Position numbers and translations under genes: made by a program. From the NCBI GenBank assembly GCA_000431215.1, contig HF985595.1:1-64000 (forward strand): DNA of 64,000 nt. Direction: 5' to 3'. Source of the stretch: Prevotella sp. CAG:1031 (GTDB taxonomy: Bacteria; Bacteroidota; Bacteroidia; Bacteroidales; Muribaculaceae). Shown here in pieces: positions 56,233 to 64,000 of the stretch; position 1 is the first letter of the stretch, and the number at the start of each line of letters is the position of its first letter. The notes beneath the pieces are model-generated. The model was not told the origin of the DNA. It searched no databases and saw nothing but the letters and a program-made list of their open reading frames with translations.

Positions 56233-58251
56233 TTATTTTTTAATTGAGGTTTCAATGATTTCGTCGTCAACAAAGTTGGGGAGAGTAACTTCAAGTCCGG
56301 GGGTACGGGCCATTTCACGCTTGATGGCGTCGATGGAACCGCTGTTGCGGGCCCATGCACGGCGAGAGATTCCGTTGTTGACATCCCAGAGAAGCATCTC
56401 GCGGATATGGCGTTCTGAAGCGTCGGAACCGTCGACAACCATGCCGAAGCCGCCGTTTATTACTTCTCCCCATCCGACTCCGCCGCCGTTGTGGAGTGAT
56501 ACCCACGTTGCACCGCGCATAGCGTCGCCGATGACGTTGTGGACTGCCATATCGGCGCAGAACTGCGAGCCGTCGTAGATGTTGGATGTCTCACGGTAGG
56601 GAGAATCGGTGCCGCTGACGTCGTGGTGGTCGCGCCCCAGAACAACCGGTGCTTTCAGACGACCGTCTTTGACGGCTTTGTTAAATTCCAGGGCAATATT
56701 TGTGCGGCCTTTTGAGTCGGCATAGAGAATGCGGGCCTGTGAACCTACTACCATCTTGTTTTTGCCGGCTTCGCGGATCCAGTGGAGATTGTCGGCAAGC
56801 TGACCGCGGATGTCATCGGGTGCCTCGGCAAGTTCTCTTTCAAGAACCTCAGCTGCCAGCCGGTCGGTCAGCGCGAGATCTTCGGGATCGCCTGAAGTGC
56901 ATACCCAGCGGAACGGGCCGAAACCATAGTCGAAGAACATGGGGCCCATGATATCCTGGACATATGAAGGATAGCGGAATCTGCCAGACCCGTCGGAGGC
57001 CATGATGTCGGCTCCGGCCTGTGATGACTTCAGTAGGAAGGCATTACCGTAGTCAAAGAAATACATTCCACGCTCTGCAATGGTATTGATTGCCTTGACC
57101 TGACGGCGCAGTGATTCATCGACAGCTTCGGCAAAACGTTCCGGCTCTTCAGCCATCATGCGGTTGGCCTCTTCGTAGCTGTAGCCGACAGGATAGTAAC
57201 CGCCTGCTAGCGCGTTATGGAGTGAAGTCTGGTCGCTGCCGAGATCGACGGTCAGGTCGGGAGTCTCGGCCAGACGTTCCCAGAGGTCTACGACGTTGCC
57301 CTGATATGCCAGAGAGACAGCCTCTCGGGCTGCCACAGCCTTGCGGGCGCGCTCCAGCAGCGGGTCAAGTTCGGTGTAAACCTCGTCGACCCAGCCCTGT
57401 TCGTAGCGCTTAGTGACGGCTTTGGGGTTAATCTCGGCAACGATGCTGACAACTCCGGCAATGTCGCCGGCCTTGGGCTGGGCGCCGCTCATACCTCCGA
57501 GTCCGCTCGAAACGAACAGGATTCCGCCGATGTCATCGCTGTGGCGCTTGCGGCGGGCGGCATTCATTACAGTGATTGTCGTTCCGTGAACAATGCCCTG
57601 CGGGCCGATATACATATATGAGCCGGCAGTCATCTGGCCGTATTGTGACACTCCTAAGGCATTCATACGCTCCCAGTCGTCGGGTTTCGAATGATTGGGA
57701 ATGACCATGCCGTTTGTGACAACAACGCGCGGAGCATCGGGATGGCTCGGGAACAGGCCCAGAGGATGCCCAGAATACATTACCAGAGTCTGGTTCTCGG
57801 TCATCTCGGAGAGATACTTCATAACAAGGCGATACTGAGCCCAGTTCTGGAAGACGGCGCCGTTGCCACCATAGGTGATAAGTTCATGAGGATGTTGTGC
57901 GACAGCCTTGTCAAGGTTGTTCTGAATCATGAGCATGATCGCGGCAGCCTGAGGTGTGCGTGCGGGATACCAGTCGATAGGACGGGCTTTCATTTCGTAG
58001 TCGGGGCGCAGCCGATACATATAAATCCGGCCATAGTCGGCTAACTCCTGCGCAAACTCGGGAGCAAGTTCTTTGTGAAGCTCTTTGGGAAAATAGCGCA
58101 GTGCGTTGCGAAGGGCCAGTTTCTTCTCTTCGTCGCTGAGAATATCTTTGCGACGCGGAGCATGGTTGATTTCAGGATCGCGGGGCTTGGGCGCGGGCAG
58201 TTTCGAGGGGATTCCCTCGGCAACTACGGCGCGGAATTCTTCTTTAGTCAT
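56233..58251 (-). CDS. hutU: Urocanate hydratase
   Basis: HutU, 672 residues, NAD-dependent enzyme that converts urocanate to 4-imidazolone-5-propionate. Signatures are LTYGGNGAVFQNWAQYRL-like sequence (ELITYGGNGAVFQNW), MYSGHPLGLFPSHPDAPR, FVSSGLGGMSGAQPKAG and LHNGGGVGWGEVINGGFG. It is longer than proteobacterial HutU (about 555), as in other Bacteroidota. It lies between ftcD and hutH. Confidence 0.96.
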   Translation of the reverse strand: MTKEEFRAVVAEGIPSKLPAPKPRDPEINHAPRRKDILSDEEKKLALRNALRYFPKELHKELAPEFAQELADYGRIYMYRLRPDYEMKARPIDWYPARTPQAAAIMLMIQNNLDKAVAQHPHELITYGGNGAVFQNWAQYRLVMKYLSEMTENQTLVMYSGHPLGLFPSHPDAPRVVVTNGMVIPNHSKPDDWERMNALGVSQYGQMTAGSYMYIGPQGIVHGTTITVMNAARRKRHSDDIGGILFVSSGLGGMSGAQPKAGDIAGVVSIVAEINPKAVTKRYEQGWVDEVYTELDPLLERARKAVAAREAVSLAYQGNVVDLWERLAETPDLTVDLGSDQTSLHNALAGGYYPVGYSYEEANRMMAEEPERFAEAVDESLRRQVKAINTIAERGMYFFDYGNAFLLKSSQAGADIMASDGSGRFRYPSYVQDIMGPMFFDYGFGPFRWVCTSGDPEDLALTDRLAAEVLERELAEAPDDIRGQLADNLHWIREAGKNKMVVGSQARILYADSKGRTNIALEFNKAVKDGRLKAPVVLGRDHHDVSGTDSPYRETSNIYDGSQFCADMAVHNVIGDAMRGATWVSLHNGGGVGWGEVINGGFGMVVDGSDASERHIREMLLWDVNNGISRRAWARNSGSIDAIKREMARTPGLEVTLPNFVDDEIIETSIKK

Positions 58252-58263
58252 ATATGGAATGCT

Positions 58264-59967
58264 TTATTTGATTTTTGAATTGGCTATTTCGAGAACTGTC
58301 GCAACTCTGGCTTCTGACTTTTTGTCGATTTCATCGGCGCGTGTCAGCAGTTTTTCGGCATTCTCGCGATTCTTCAGTCCGGCGGCGTTTATCCTTACAT
58401 TAAGAAGTGCACCCACAACAGCCGCTCTGGCGGCAAGTGCTCCGACGGCCGCATCGCTGACAGAGGCCGGATTGCCTTCCCGGGCCATAGCTTCGGCATA
58501 GTCGAATACATCGTATGAAGCCTCCATTGTGCGGAGGGGAACTTCAGTGGCATAGAGTGTGGCTGTTTCCAATGCTTCTGCGCGCGCTGCTTTTTCTTCG
58601 GGAGTTGATTTCGGCATAGAGAACACTGCCATAATTTTATTGAAAGCTGCGGTGTCTTCGTCAACAAGTGCGAGCAGTTTGGTCATCAGCGCATGACCCC
58701 GTTCGGCATAGTCGCTGAATTCCTTCCATCTGTCGTCCCAGCCCGGTTTATGCGCCGAAAGATTGGCAACCATTGTCGAAAGCGCAGCTCCGAGTGCTCC
58801 CATATAGGCAGCTATGGAACCACCGCCGGGAGCGGGAGATTCCGAGGCGGTTTCCTCGGCAAATTCGGTCAGTGTCATGTCGACAAGGCGTTTGCCGCGC
58901 GGCTTGGCGTCTTCAAGGATATATTCGATCACTTTTTCGCGGGGATTGAATTCCTTGAGGTCGTCGAGACCCATCGACTTTATTGCGATGTTTATGATGG
59001 CTTCTTCGGAGATGCCGGCCGAGCGCTGCTGTTTGGCGAGGAAATAACGTCCGGCATCGATCAGACAGCTTTTCGGGATGAGACCTACGATCTCTGTGCC
59101 GGTCACACGTATACCACGTTCTGAGGCAGCCCGACACACTTCGTCGAAAGCAACGTGGAGCGGGGTTGTGCGTATGTCGGTGATGTTCATCGACACCTGT
59201 GCAATGCCGTATTCATCAATGAACCATCCGATTGCCTTGGTGCCTTTGAGAGTGCCGGGTATCATGACTGTCTTTCCGTTTTCGTCCTTGACAACCGGAT
59301 CGTTGACTTTCGGACCCTGGCGCTTCGGACGTCCTTTTTCACGCACGTCGAAAGCGATAGCGTTGGCGCGCCTCGTTGAAGTTGTGTTGAGGTTATAATT
59401 AACGGCGATAAGGAAATCGCGGGCACCGACAGCTGTCGCACCCGTCCGGGCGGCAGCATCGTCCCACGGGCGGTTGCCGAAGTCAGGCCCGTCTTCACCA
59501 CCGAATCGCTCGGCCAGACCTTCATATTCGCCTCGGCGGCAGACTGCGAGATTCTTACGCCCGGATTTGAGAGCCGAAGCCTCGTATGCATAAACGGGTA
59601 TATTCAGTTCGTCGGCAATACGACGTCCGAGGTTGCGGGCCATTTCGGCGGCCTCTTCGAGGGTAACGCCGCTGACCGGAATCAGAGGGCAGACGTCAGT
59701 AGCGCCCATGCGCGGGTGAGCGCCATGATGGCGGCTCATGTCGATAAGTTCAGCAGCTTTCCTGACGCCACGGAATGCAGCTTCCTGAACCGATTCGGGA
59801 TCGCCTACGAAAGTTACTACAGTCCTGTTGGTGGCTTCGCCGGGGTCTACATCGAGAAGACGCACGCCTTCTACCGATTCAATCGCATCGGTAATCTGTT
59901 TGATAACAGCGCGATCGCGCCCTTCTGAAAAATTCGGCACACATTCAATTAGCCGTGTTGTGTTCAT
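58264..59967 (-). CDS. ftcD: Bifunctional glutamate formimidoyltransferase / formimidoyl-THF cyclodeaminase
   Basis: 567 residues, the fused form known from animals and Bacteroidota. The N-terminal half (about 1-340; LIECVPNFSEGRD, HHGAHPRMGATDVCPLIPV) transfers the formimino group from formiminoglutamate to tetrahydrofolate. The C-terminal half (about 360-567; SPAPGGGSIAAYMGALGAAL) releases ammonia to give 5,10-methenyl-THF. It completes the histidine pathway to glutamate plus a one-carbon unit. It is the first gene of the ftcD-hutU-hutH-hutI operon (12 bases before hutU). Confidence 0.95.
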   Translation of the reverse strand: MNTTRLIECVPNFSEGRDRAVIKQITDAIESVEGVRLLDVDPGEATNRTVVTFVGDPESVQEAAFRGVRKAAELIDMSRHHGAHPRMGATDVCPLIPVSGVTLEEAAEMARNLGRRIADELNIPVYAYEASALKSGRKNLAVCRRGEYEGLAERFGGEDGPDFGNRPWDDAAARTGATAVGARDFLIAVNYNLNTTSTRRANAIAFDVREKGRPKRQGPKVNDPVVKDENGKTVMIPGTLKGTKAIGWFIDEYGIAQVSMNITDIRTTPLHVAFDEVCRAASERGIRVTGTEIVGLIPKSCLIDAGRYFLAKQQRSAGISEEAIINIAIKSMGLDDLKEFNPREKVIEYILEDAKPRGKRLVDMTLTEFAEETASESPAPGGGSIAAYMGALGAALSTMVANLSAHKPGWDDRWKEFSDYAERGHALMTKLLALVDEDTAAFNKIMAVFSMPKSTPEEKAARAEALETATLYATEVPLRTMEASYDVFDYAEAMAREGNPASVSDAAVGALAARAAVVGALLNVRINAAGLKNRENAEKLLTRADEIDKKSEARVATVLEIANSKIK

Positions 59968-60061
59968 GGAAATATATCTTTTTAAGGGTTAGTTCTTTTT
60001 CCTGTCACTGCAAAAGTCGTAAAAACTCGCGAAATAAGCAAAGTATACGCCCCAAATTTCT

Positions 60062-60559
60062 TTAAGGCTTAAAATTTTCCTGTTCTCGCGTTTTGGCCTG
60101 TTTCCGACGTCTTCGCTTTTCGACAAGTGACGCGATATTTTCTTCGAGCAGAAATCGCAACCATTCCGGCCGTTTTTTCGTCTTTGGCGGAGGCAAAATG
60201 ATCGGCTTTTCGTCGGGCATACCCAGCGCGTCCCAATCCCATTCGATTTTTTCAGCCTTCTTATTAGACAGTCTCATCGGCTGTTTACAATCATAAAGCG
60301 GTTCGCCGGTAACCTTATGTTCATGGCGGCATGTTTCAGGATTCCATTCATACTCATTGTAAGGCGGGTAATCCGGTAATAGAGGCGCCCAATACCCTCC
60401 CTTCCACGGCTTATCCGGCTCGTAATAGTGCCATTTTCTATTGCCGTTTGTCACTAAAAATTTAATGACATGACATACGCCGATGATGAGGACCAGAAGA
60501 GCCATCACAGAGACGCCTTTGCATATCCATCCGATAATTGTCCAGAGAAAATCTTGCAT
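60062..60559 (-). CDS. Small membrane protein of unknown function
   Basis: 165 residues. One N-terminal membrane helix (about 13-37) is followed by an aromatic- and Pro-rich section (WHYYEPDKPWKGGYWAPLLP, PPYNEYEWNPETCRHEHK) and a basic C-terminal end (KRRRRKQAKTREQ). No family is recognised. A -7 box TATATTTG (minus, 60577-60584) lies upstream and supports expression. Confidence 0.6.
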   Translation of the reverse strand: MQDFLWTIIGWICKGVSVMALLVLIIGVCHVIKFLVTNGNRKWHYYEPDKPWKGGYWAPLLPDYPPYNEYEWNPETCRHEHKVTGEPLYDCKQPMRLSNKKAEKIEWDWDALGMPDEKPIILPPPKTKKRPEWLRFLLEENIASLVEKRRRRKQAKTREQENFKP

Positions 60560-60576
60560 AGTATCTTTCTATACAG

Positions 60577-60584
60577 CAAATATA
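60577..60584 (-). promoter_or_regulatory. -7 promoter box of the 165-residue membrane protein gene
   Basis: Minus-strand TATATTTG, 18 bases before the start at 60559; no clear -33 element. Confidence 0.4.
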
Positions 60585-60688
60585 CGAAAGAATTGCGAAA
60601 ATACTGTATTCAGATTATTGTGCAGCTTATTATGAAGCGTCAAATTCAAAAAGACGGTAGAAAATTTTCTCTGTTTCTATAAAATTGC

Positions 60689-60696
60689 TAACTTTG
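60689..60696 (+). promoter_or_regulatory. -7 promoter box of ppdK
   Basis: TAACTTTG, 69 bases before the ppdK start. The -33 element is weak. Confidence 0.5.
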
Positions 60697-60764
60697 CATC
60701 GCTTCGCTGACTGCTTACGCGGAGTTGTTGTAAACGTCTAATTACTAACCCTATATATCAACAC

Positions 60765-63476
60765 ATGAAAAGAGTCTATACGTTTGGCGACGGTAAGGCC
60801 GAAGGCAATGCCGAAATGCGAAACCTCCTTGGAGGTAAGGGCGCAAACCTCGCCGAGATGAATCTGCTGGGTATGCCTGTGCCTCCCGGTTTTACTATCA
60901 CCACAGAAGTATGTAACCAGTACACCGCCAGCGGTCGCGACGAAGTTGTCCGTCTGATCAACGACGATGTCCGCAAAGCTATATCTCATGTCGAAGCCCT
61001 GACCGGCAAGACTTTCAACGATCCGAAGAATCCGCTGCTCGTATCGGTACGTTCCGGCGCACGTGCATCGATGCCCGGTATGATGGACACCGTGCTCAAC
61101 CTCGGTATGAACGACGCAACTGTCGAGTCTCTTTCTGAGAAGAGCGGCAATCCGCGTTTCGCCTGGGACAGCTATCGCCGTTTTGTCCAGATGTATGGCG
61201 ATGTCGTTCTCGGCATGAAGCCTAAGACCAAAACAGAAATTGATCCCTTTGAGGCTATCATCGAGAAAATCAAAGAAGAAAAAGGAGTCAAGTTCGATAC
61301 CGACCTCGATGTCGAGGATCTCAAAAAGCTTGTCAAGCTCTTCAAGGGTGCTGTCAAGGATTACACCGGCAAAGATTTCCCTGAAGATGCATGGGATCAG
61401 CTTTGGGGCGGTATCTGCGCTGTTTTCGACAGCTGGATGAACGAGCGTGCCATCCTCTATCGCCGCATGAACCAGATTCCTGAAGAGTGGGGCACTGCCG
61501 TCAATGTTCAGGCTATGGTTTACGGAAACATGGGCAACAATTCGGCCACCGGCGTTGCTTTCAGCCGCGACGCTGCTACCGGTGAAAACATTTTCAACGG
61601 CGAATACCTCATCAACGCCCAGGGCGAGGATGTGGTTGCCGGTATCCGCACTCCCCAGCAGATCACCGTTGAGGGTTCGCGCCGTTGGGCTGCCCTTCAG
61701 GGTATCAGCGAGGAAGAGCGTGCATCGAAATATCCTTCGCTCGAAGAGTCGATGCCCGTATGCGCCGCCGAGCTCATTGCTATCGCCGGTCGTCTGGAAG
61801 ACTATTATAAAGATATGCAGGACATGGAGTTCACCATTCAGGACGGCAAGCTCTGGATGCTTCAGACCCGTAACGGTAAGCGCACAGGCGCCGCTATGGT
61901 GAAGATCGCCATGGACCTTCTCCGCGCAGGTGTAATCGACGAAAAGACCTGTCTGCTTCGCATGGAGCCGCAGAAGCTCGACGAACTTCTCCACCCCGTA
62001 TTCGATAAGGATGCCCTCAAGCGCGCTAAAGTCGTTGCCAAAGGTCTTCCCGCAAGCCCGGGCGCTGCTGCCGGTCAGATCGTATTCTTTGCCGACGACG
62101 CTGAATCATGGGCCGCGAAGAAGAAAAAAGTCGTTCTCGTCCGTATTGAGACATCTCCCGAAGATCTTCGCGGTATGGCCGTCGCTCAGGGCATCCTGAC
62201 TATGCGCGGCGGTATGACAAGCCATGCTGCTGTTGTTGCCCGCGGTATGGGTAAGTGCTGCGTATCGGGCGCCGGTGAGATCAAGGTTGACTACGAGGCA
62301 CGCACAGTCGAAATGGGTGGCAAACTCTATCACGAAGGTGACTGGATTTCGCTCAATGGTTCGACCGGCGACGTTTACGACGGTCAGGTTCCGACAACCG
62401 AGCCCGAACTCGACGGTGACTTCGGCGCTATCATGAACCTCGCTGCCAAATACACCAAGACTCTTGTCCGCACCAATGCCGACACTCCGCGCGATGCCCG
62501 TCAGGCCCGCACATTCGGCGCTCAGGGTATCGGTCTCTGCCGCACTGAGCACATGTTCTTCGAAGGCGACCGTATCAAGGCCGTCCGCGAGATGATTCTC
62601 GCCTCTGACGAGCAGGGACGTCGCGAAGCTCTCACAAAGCTTCTGCCCATGCAGCGCGGAGACTTCGAAGGCATCTTCGAGGCAATGGATGGCTTCGGTG
62701 TGACAATCCGTCTTCTCGATCCCCCTCTGCACGAGTTCGTGCCTCATCAGACAGCTACCCAGAAAGAGCTTGCCGACGAGATGGGCATCACTCTCGCCGA
62801 GGTGAAAGCTAAAGTTGACTCGCTCGAAGAGTTCAACCCCATGCTCGGTCACCGTGGTTGCCGTCTCGGAATAACCTATCCCGAGATAACCGAGATGCAG
62901 ACCCGCGCCATCATCGAGGCTGCCATCGCATGCAAGCAGCGCGGTATCGACGTTCATCCCGAAATCATGATTCCTCTGGTAGGTTCGCTCAAGGAGATTC
63001 AGAATCAGGCAAACGTAATCAATACCACAGCTGCCAAAGTATTCGAGGAAAAAGGCGACAGCGTAATCTACAAAGTCGGCACAATGATTGAAGTTCCGCG
63101 CGCAGCTCTGACTGCCAACGAGATTGCTGAAGTTGCAGAGTTCTTCTCGTTCGGAACCAATGACCTCACCCAGATGACTTTCGGTTTCTCGCGCGACGAC
63201 GCACCCAAGTTCCTCAAATACTACAAGGAACACGGTATTATCAAAGTCGATCCCTTCGAAGTTCTCGATCAGGCCGGTGTAGGTCAGCTCGTAAGAATGG
63301 GCGTTGAGAAAGGCCGTGCGACCCGTCCTGACCTCAAGGTAGGTATCTGTGGCGAACACGGAGGCGAGCCCTCCAGCGTCAAGTTCTGTGCCAAACTCGG
63401 CATGAACTACGTCAGCTGCTCGCCCTTCCGCGTACCTATCGCCCGTGTAGCCGCGGCGCAGGCTGCCATCGAATAA
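60765..63476 (+). CDS. ppdK: Pyruvate, phosphate dikinase
   Basis: PPDK, 903 residues, reversible conversion of pyruvate, ATP and phosphate to PEP, AMP and diphosphate; in anaerobes it works in glycolysis and gluconeogenesis. Domain order is complete: an ATP-grasp N-terminal domain (GKGANLAEMNLLGMPVPPGF, SVRSGARASMPGMMDTVLNLG, cited in part), the phosphohistidine swivel domain with H487 in GGMTSHAAVVARGMG, and a C-terminal PEP-binding TIM barrel (GLCRTEHMFF, GFGTNDLTQMTFGF-like FGTNDLTQMT, CGEHGGEP). Codon use looks adapted for high expression. No PDRP regulatory kinase gene is in the window. A terminator follows. Confidence 0.97.
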   Translation: MKRVYTFGDGKAEGNAEMRNLLGGKGANLAEMNLLGMPVPPGFTITTEVCNQYTASGRDEVVRLINDDVRKAISHVEALTGKTFNDPKNPLLVSVRSGARASMPGMMDTVLNLGMNDATVESLSEKSGNPRFAWDSYRRFVQMYGDVVLGMKPKTKTEIDPFEAIIEKIKEEKGVKFDTDLDVEDLKKLVKLFKGAVKDYTGKDFPEDAWDQLWGGICAVFDSWMNERAILYRRMNQIPEEWGTAVNVQAMVYGNMGNNSATGVAFSRDAATGENIFNGEYLINAQGEDVVAGIRTPQQITVEGSRRWAALQGISEEERASKYPSLEESMPVCAAELIAIAGRLEDYYKDMQDMEFTIQDGKLWMLQTRNGKRTGAAMVKIAMDLLRAGVIDEKTCLLRMEPQKLDELLHPVFDKDALKRAKVVAKGLPASPGAAAGQIVFFADDAESWAAKKKKVVLVRIETSPEDLRGMAVAQGILTMRGGMTSHAAVVARGMGKCCVSGAGEIKVDYEARTVEMGGKLYHEGDWISLNGSTGDVYDGQVPTTEPELDGDFGAIMNLAAKYTKTLVRTNADTPRDARQARTFGAQGIGLCRTEHMFFEGDRIKAVREMILASDEQGRREALTKLLPMQRGDFEGIFEAMDGFGVTIRLLDPPLHEFVPHQTATQKELADEMGITLAEVKAKVDSLEEFNPMLGHRGCRLGITYPEITEMQTRAIIEAAIACKQRGIDVHPEIMIPLVGSLKEIQNQANVINTTAAKVFEEKGDSVIYKVGTMIEVPRAALTANEIAEVAEFFSFGTNDLTQMTFGFSRDDAPKFLKYYKEHGIIKVDPFEVLDQAGVGQLVRMGVEKGRATRPDLKVGICGEHGGEPSSVKFCAKLGMNYVSCSPFRVPIARVAAAQAAIE

Positions 63477-63501
63477 GAGGCTAATAGTTTAATCATCAAA
63501 T

Positions 63502-63550
63502 AATTAGGCGGTAGGCTCTTGAAAATCAGAGTCTACCGCCAATTATTTTG
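63502..63550 (+). terminator. Terminator of ppdK
   Basis: A 13-bp stem GGCGGTAGGCTCT / AGAGTCTACCGCC (one G-T pair) lies 30 bases after the ppdK stop and is followed by AATTATTTTG. Confidence 0.85.
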
Positions 63551-63590
63551 ACACGAGTTTACGCGGTTTCCGCGCAGCTTATACGGAAAT

Positions 63591-63652
63591 GTTTCCCGAA
63601 AGTTTCCCGATTTCCGAGGTTATGTTTCCCTGTGTTTCCCAAGTCGTTTCCC
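63591..63652. repeat. Cluster of five GTTTCCC repeats, candidate integrase arm-type sites
   Basis: GTTTCCC occurs exactly at 63591, 63602, 63624, 63634 and 63646, with start-to-start gaps of 11, 22, 10 and 12 bases and a partial copy (ATTTCCG) in the 22-base gap. All copies face the same way. Near-helical spacing, just upstream of an integrase gene, resembles accessory integrase- or excisionase-binding sites at an attachment site. That role is inferred. Confidence 0.65.
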
Positions 63653-63732
63653 AAAGGAATAATCTTGTTTTCAATATCTTACCTAAACATGAGCAGAATA
63701 CTATATTGATAACTAATTAAACCTATTGGAAC

Positions 63733-64000
63733 ATGGCTACTTTCAAAGCTATCGTCAAGGCCAAGCGAAAGGATGGTTTTTACCCGGTGTATATTCGGGT
63801 TGCCCATCGTCGGAAATTGGCCTACATCCCGACAGACAAGTTTGTCAGGGATAGTGTCCTGTCTCGCTCAGGCGAGATTGAGGATCCCTATGTGATGCAG
63901 TACTGCTCCCGCCGGATAATCGAGTATGTGGAGAAGTTGAACAAGATCGACATCGAGCATTGGAGCGTTGGCGATGTTGTGAACTTCCTGAAATCAGGTG
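63733..64000 (+). CDS. Tyrosine-type integrase, N-terminal part (cut by window end)
   Basis: ATG at 63733 starts MATFKAIVKAKRKDGFYPVYIRV, then AHRRKLAYIPTDKFV and IEYVEKLNKIDIEHWSVGDVVNFL at the edge. This is the arm-DNA-binding plus start of the SAM-like core-binding domain usual for Bacteroides conjugative-element and phage integrases (about 89 codons visible). Catalytic residues lie beyond the window. It follows a repeat cluster and suggests that an integrated element begins here. Confidence 0.75.
   Translation, partial: MATFKAIVKAKRKDGFYPVYIRVAHRRKLAYIPTDKFVRDSVLSRSGEIEDPYVMQYCSRRIIEYVEKLNKIDIEHWSVGDVVNFLKSG

Noticed and set aside
60738..63359. Long open frames on the minus strand opposite ppdK
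   Set aside because: PPDK on the plus strand is complete with all motifs; the opposite frames lack family features and come from biased codon use.
63541..63700. CRISPR array from the GTTTCCC repeats
   Set aside because: Repeats are only 7 bp with gaps of 3-15 bp, far below CRISPR repeat and spacer size, and no cas gene is near.

Overview
The window looks like chromosomal DNA of a gut Bacteroidales bacterium, most likely Muribaculaceae. This is inferred from gene content and style: an Nqr operon, ExbB-ExbD-ExbD-TonB, a SusC-type outer-membrane receptor, DPP IV, a DUF5063 protein, secreted proteins ending in a Bacteroidales-type C-terminal tail, and many promoters of the Bacteroidota form (-7 TAnnTTTG with TTTG about 20 bases upstream). 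No rRNA, tRNA or CRISPR array was seen. Most genes are intact housekeeping or metabolic genes; the odd parts are near the two ends.

Layout. 1-6 kb: rubrerythrin, then two tandem secreted surface-protein genes (915-3727 and 3740-5889). Both are broken by in-frame stops and frameshifts although the rest of their sequence still reads as good protein. 6-14.4 kb (minus strand): class II fructose-bisphosphate aldolase, a Xer-type recombinase overlapping a ribosome hibernation factor, and the complete sodium-pumping NADH:quinone oxidoreductase operon nqrABCDEF. 14.5-16.1 kb: a multi-pass membrane protein. 16.4-19.7 kb: a TonB energising operon (exbB, two exbD, tonB) behind a long leader. 19.8-29.3 kb: a large receiver plus PEP/pyruvate-binding protein, a coiled-coil protein, DPP IV, an unknown membrane protein, miaA and an unknown secreted protein. 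29.3-32.7 kb (minus): DUF5063 protein, nadD, gmk and yicC in a tight overlapping group, then an NlpC/P60 peptidase.

33.3-45.4 kb: a small membrane protein, an FAD oxidoreductase, a MATE exporter, a HAD phosphatase, the peptidoglycan precursor genes murB and murA (MurA has Asp in place of the fosfomycin-target Cys), an MFS transporter, a GH25 muramidase and a sufC-sufD-sufS operon with no sufB upstream. 45.5-49.1 kb: a degenerate small secreted gene, DedA-rpe-acyltransferase-like in one overlapping operon, and queC-queF for queuosine. 49.2-53.4 kb: a TonB-dependent receptor, a Crp/Fnr-type regulator and a BASS-family symporter. 53.5-60 kb: a full histidine-degradation operon (ftcD, hutU, hutH, hutI). 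60-63.5 kb: a small membrane protein and pyruvate phosphate dikinase.

The right edge is where a mobile element seems to begin. After the ppdK terminator there is a 62-bp cluster with five copies of GTTTCCC at roughly helical spacing, then the start of a Bacteroides-type tyrosine integrase cut off by the window end. The strongest leads are this repeat/integrase module, the pair of disrupted surface genes (three of four in-frame stops are CTAG where CAG Gln fits), and the receiver/PEP-binding fusion protein.
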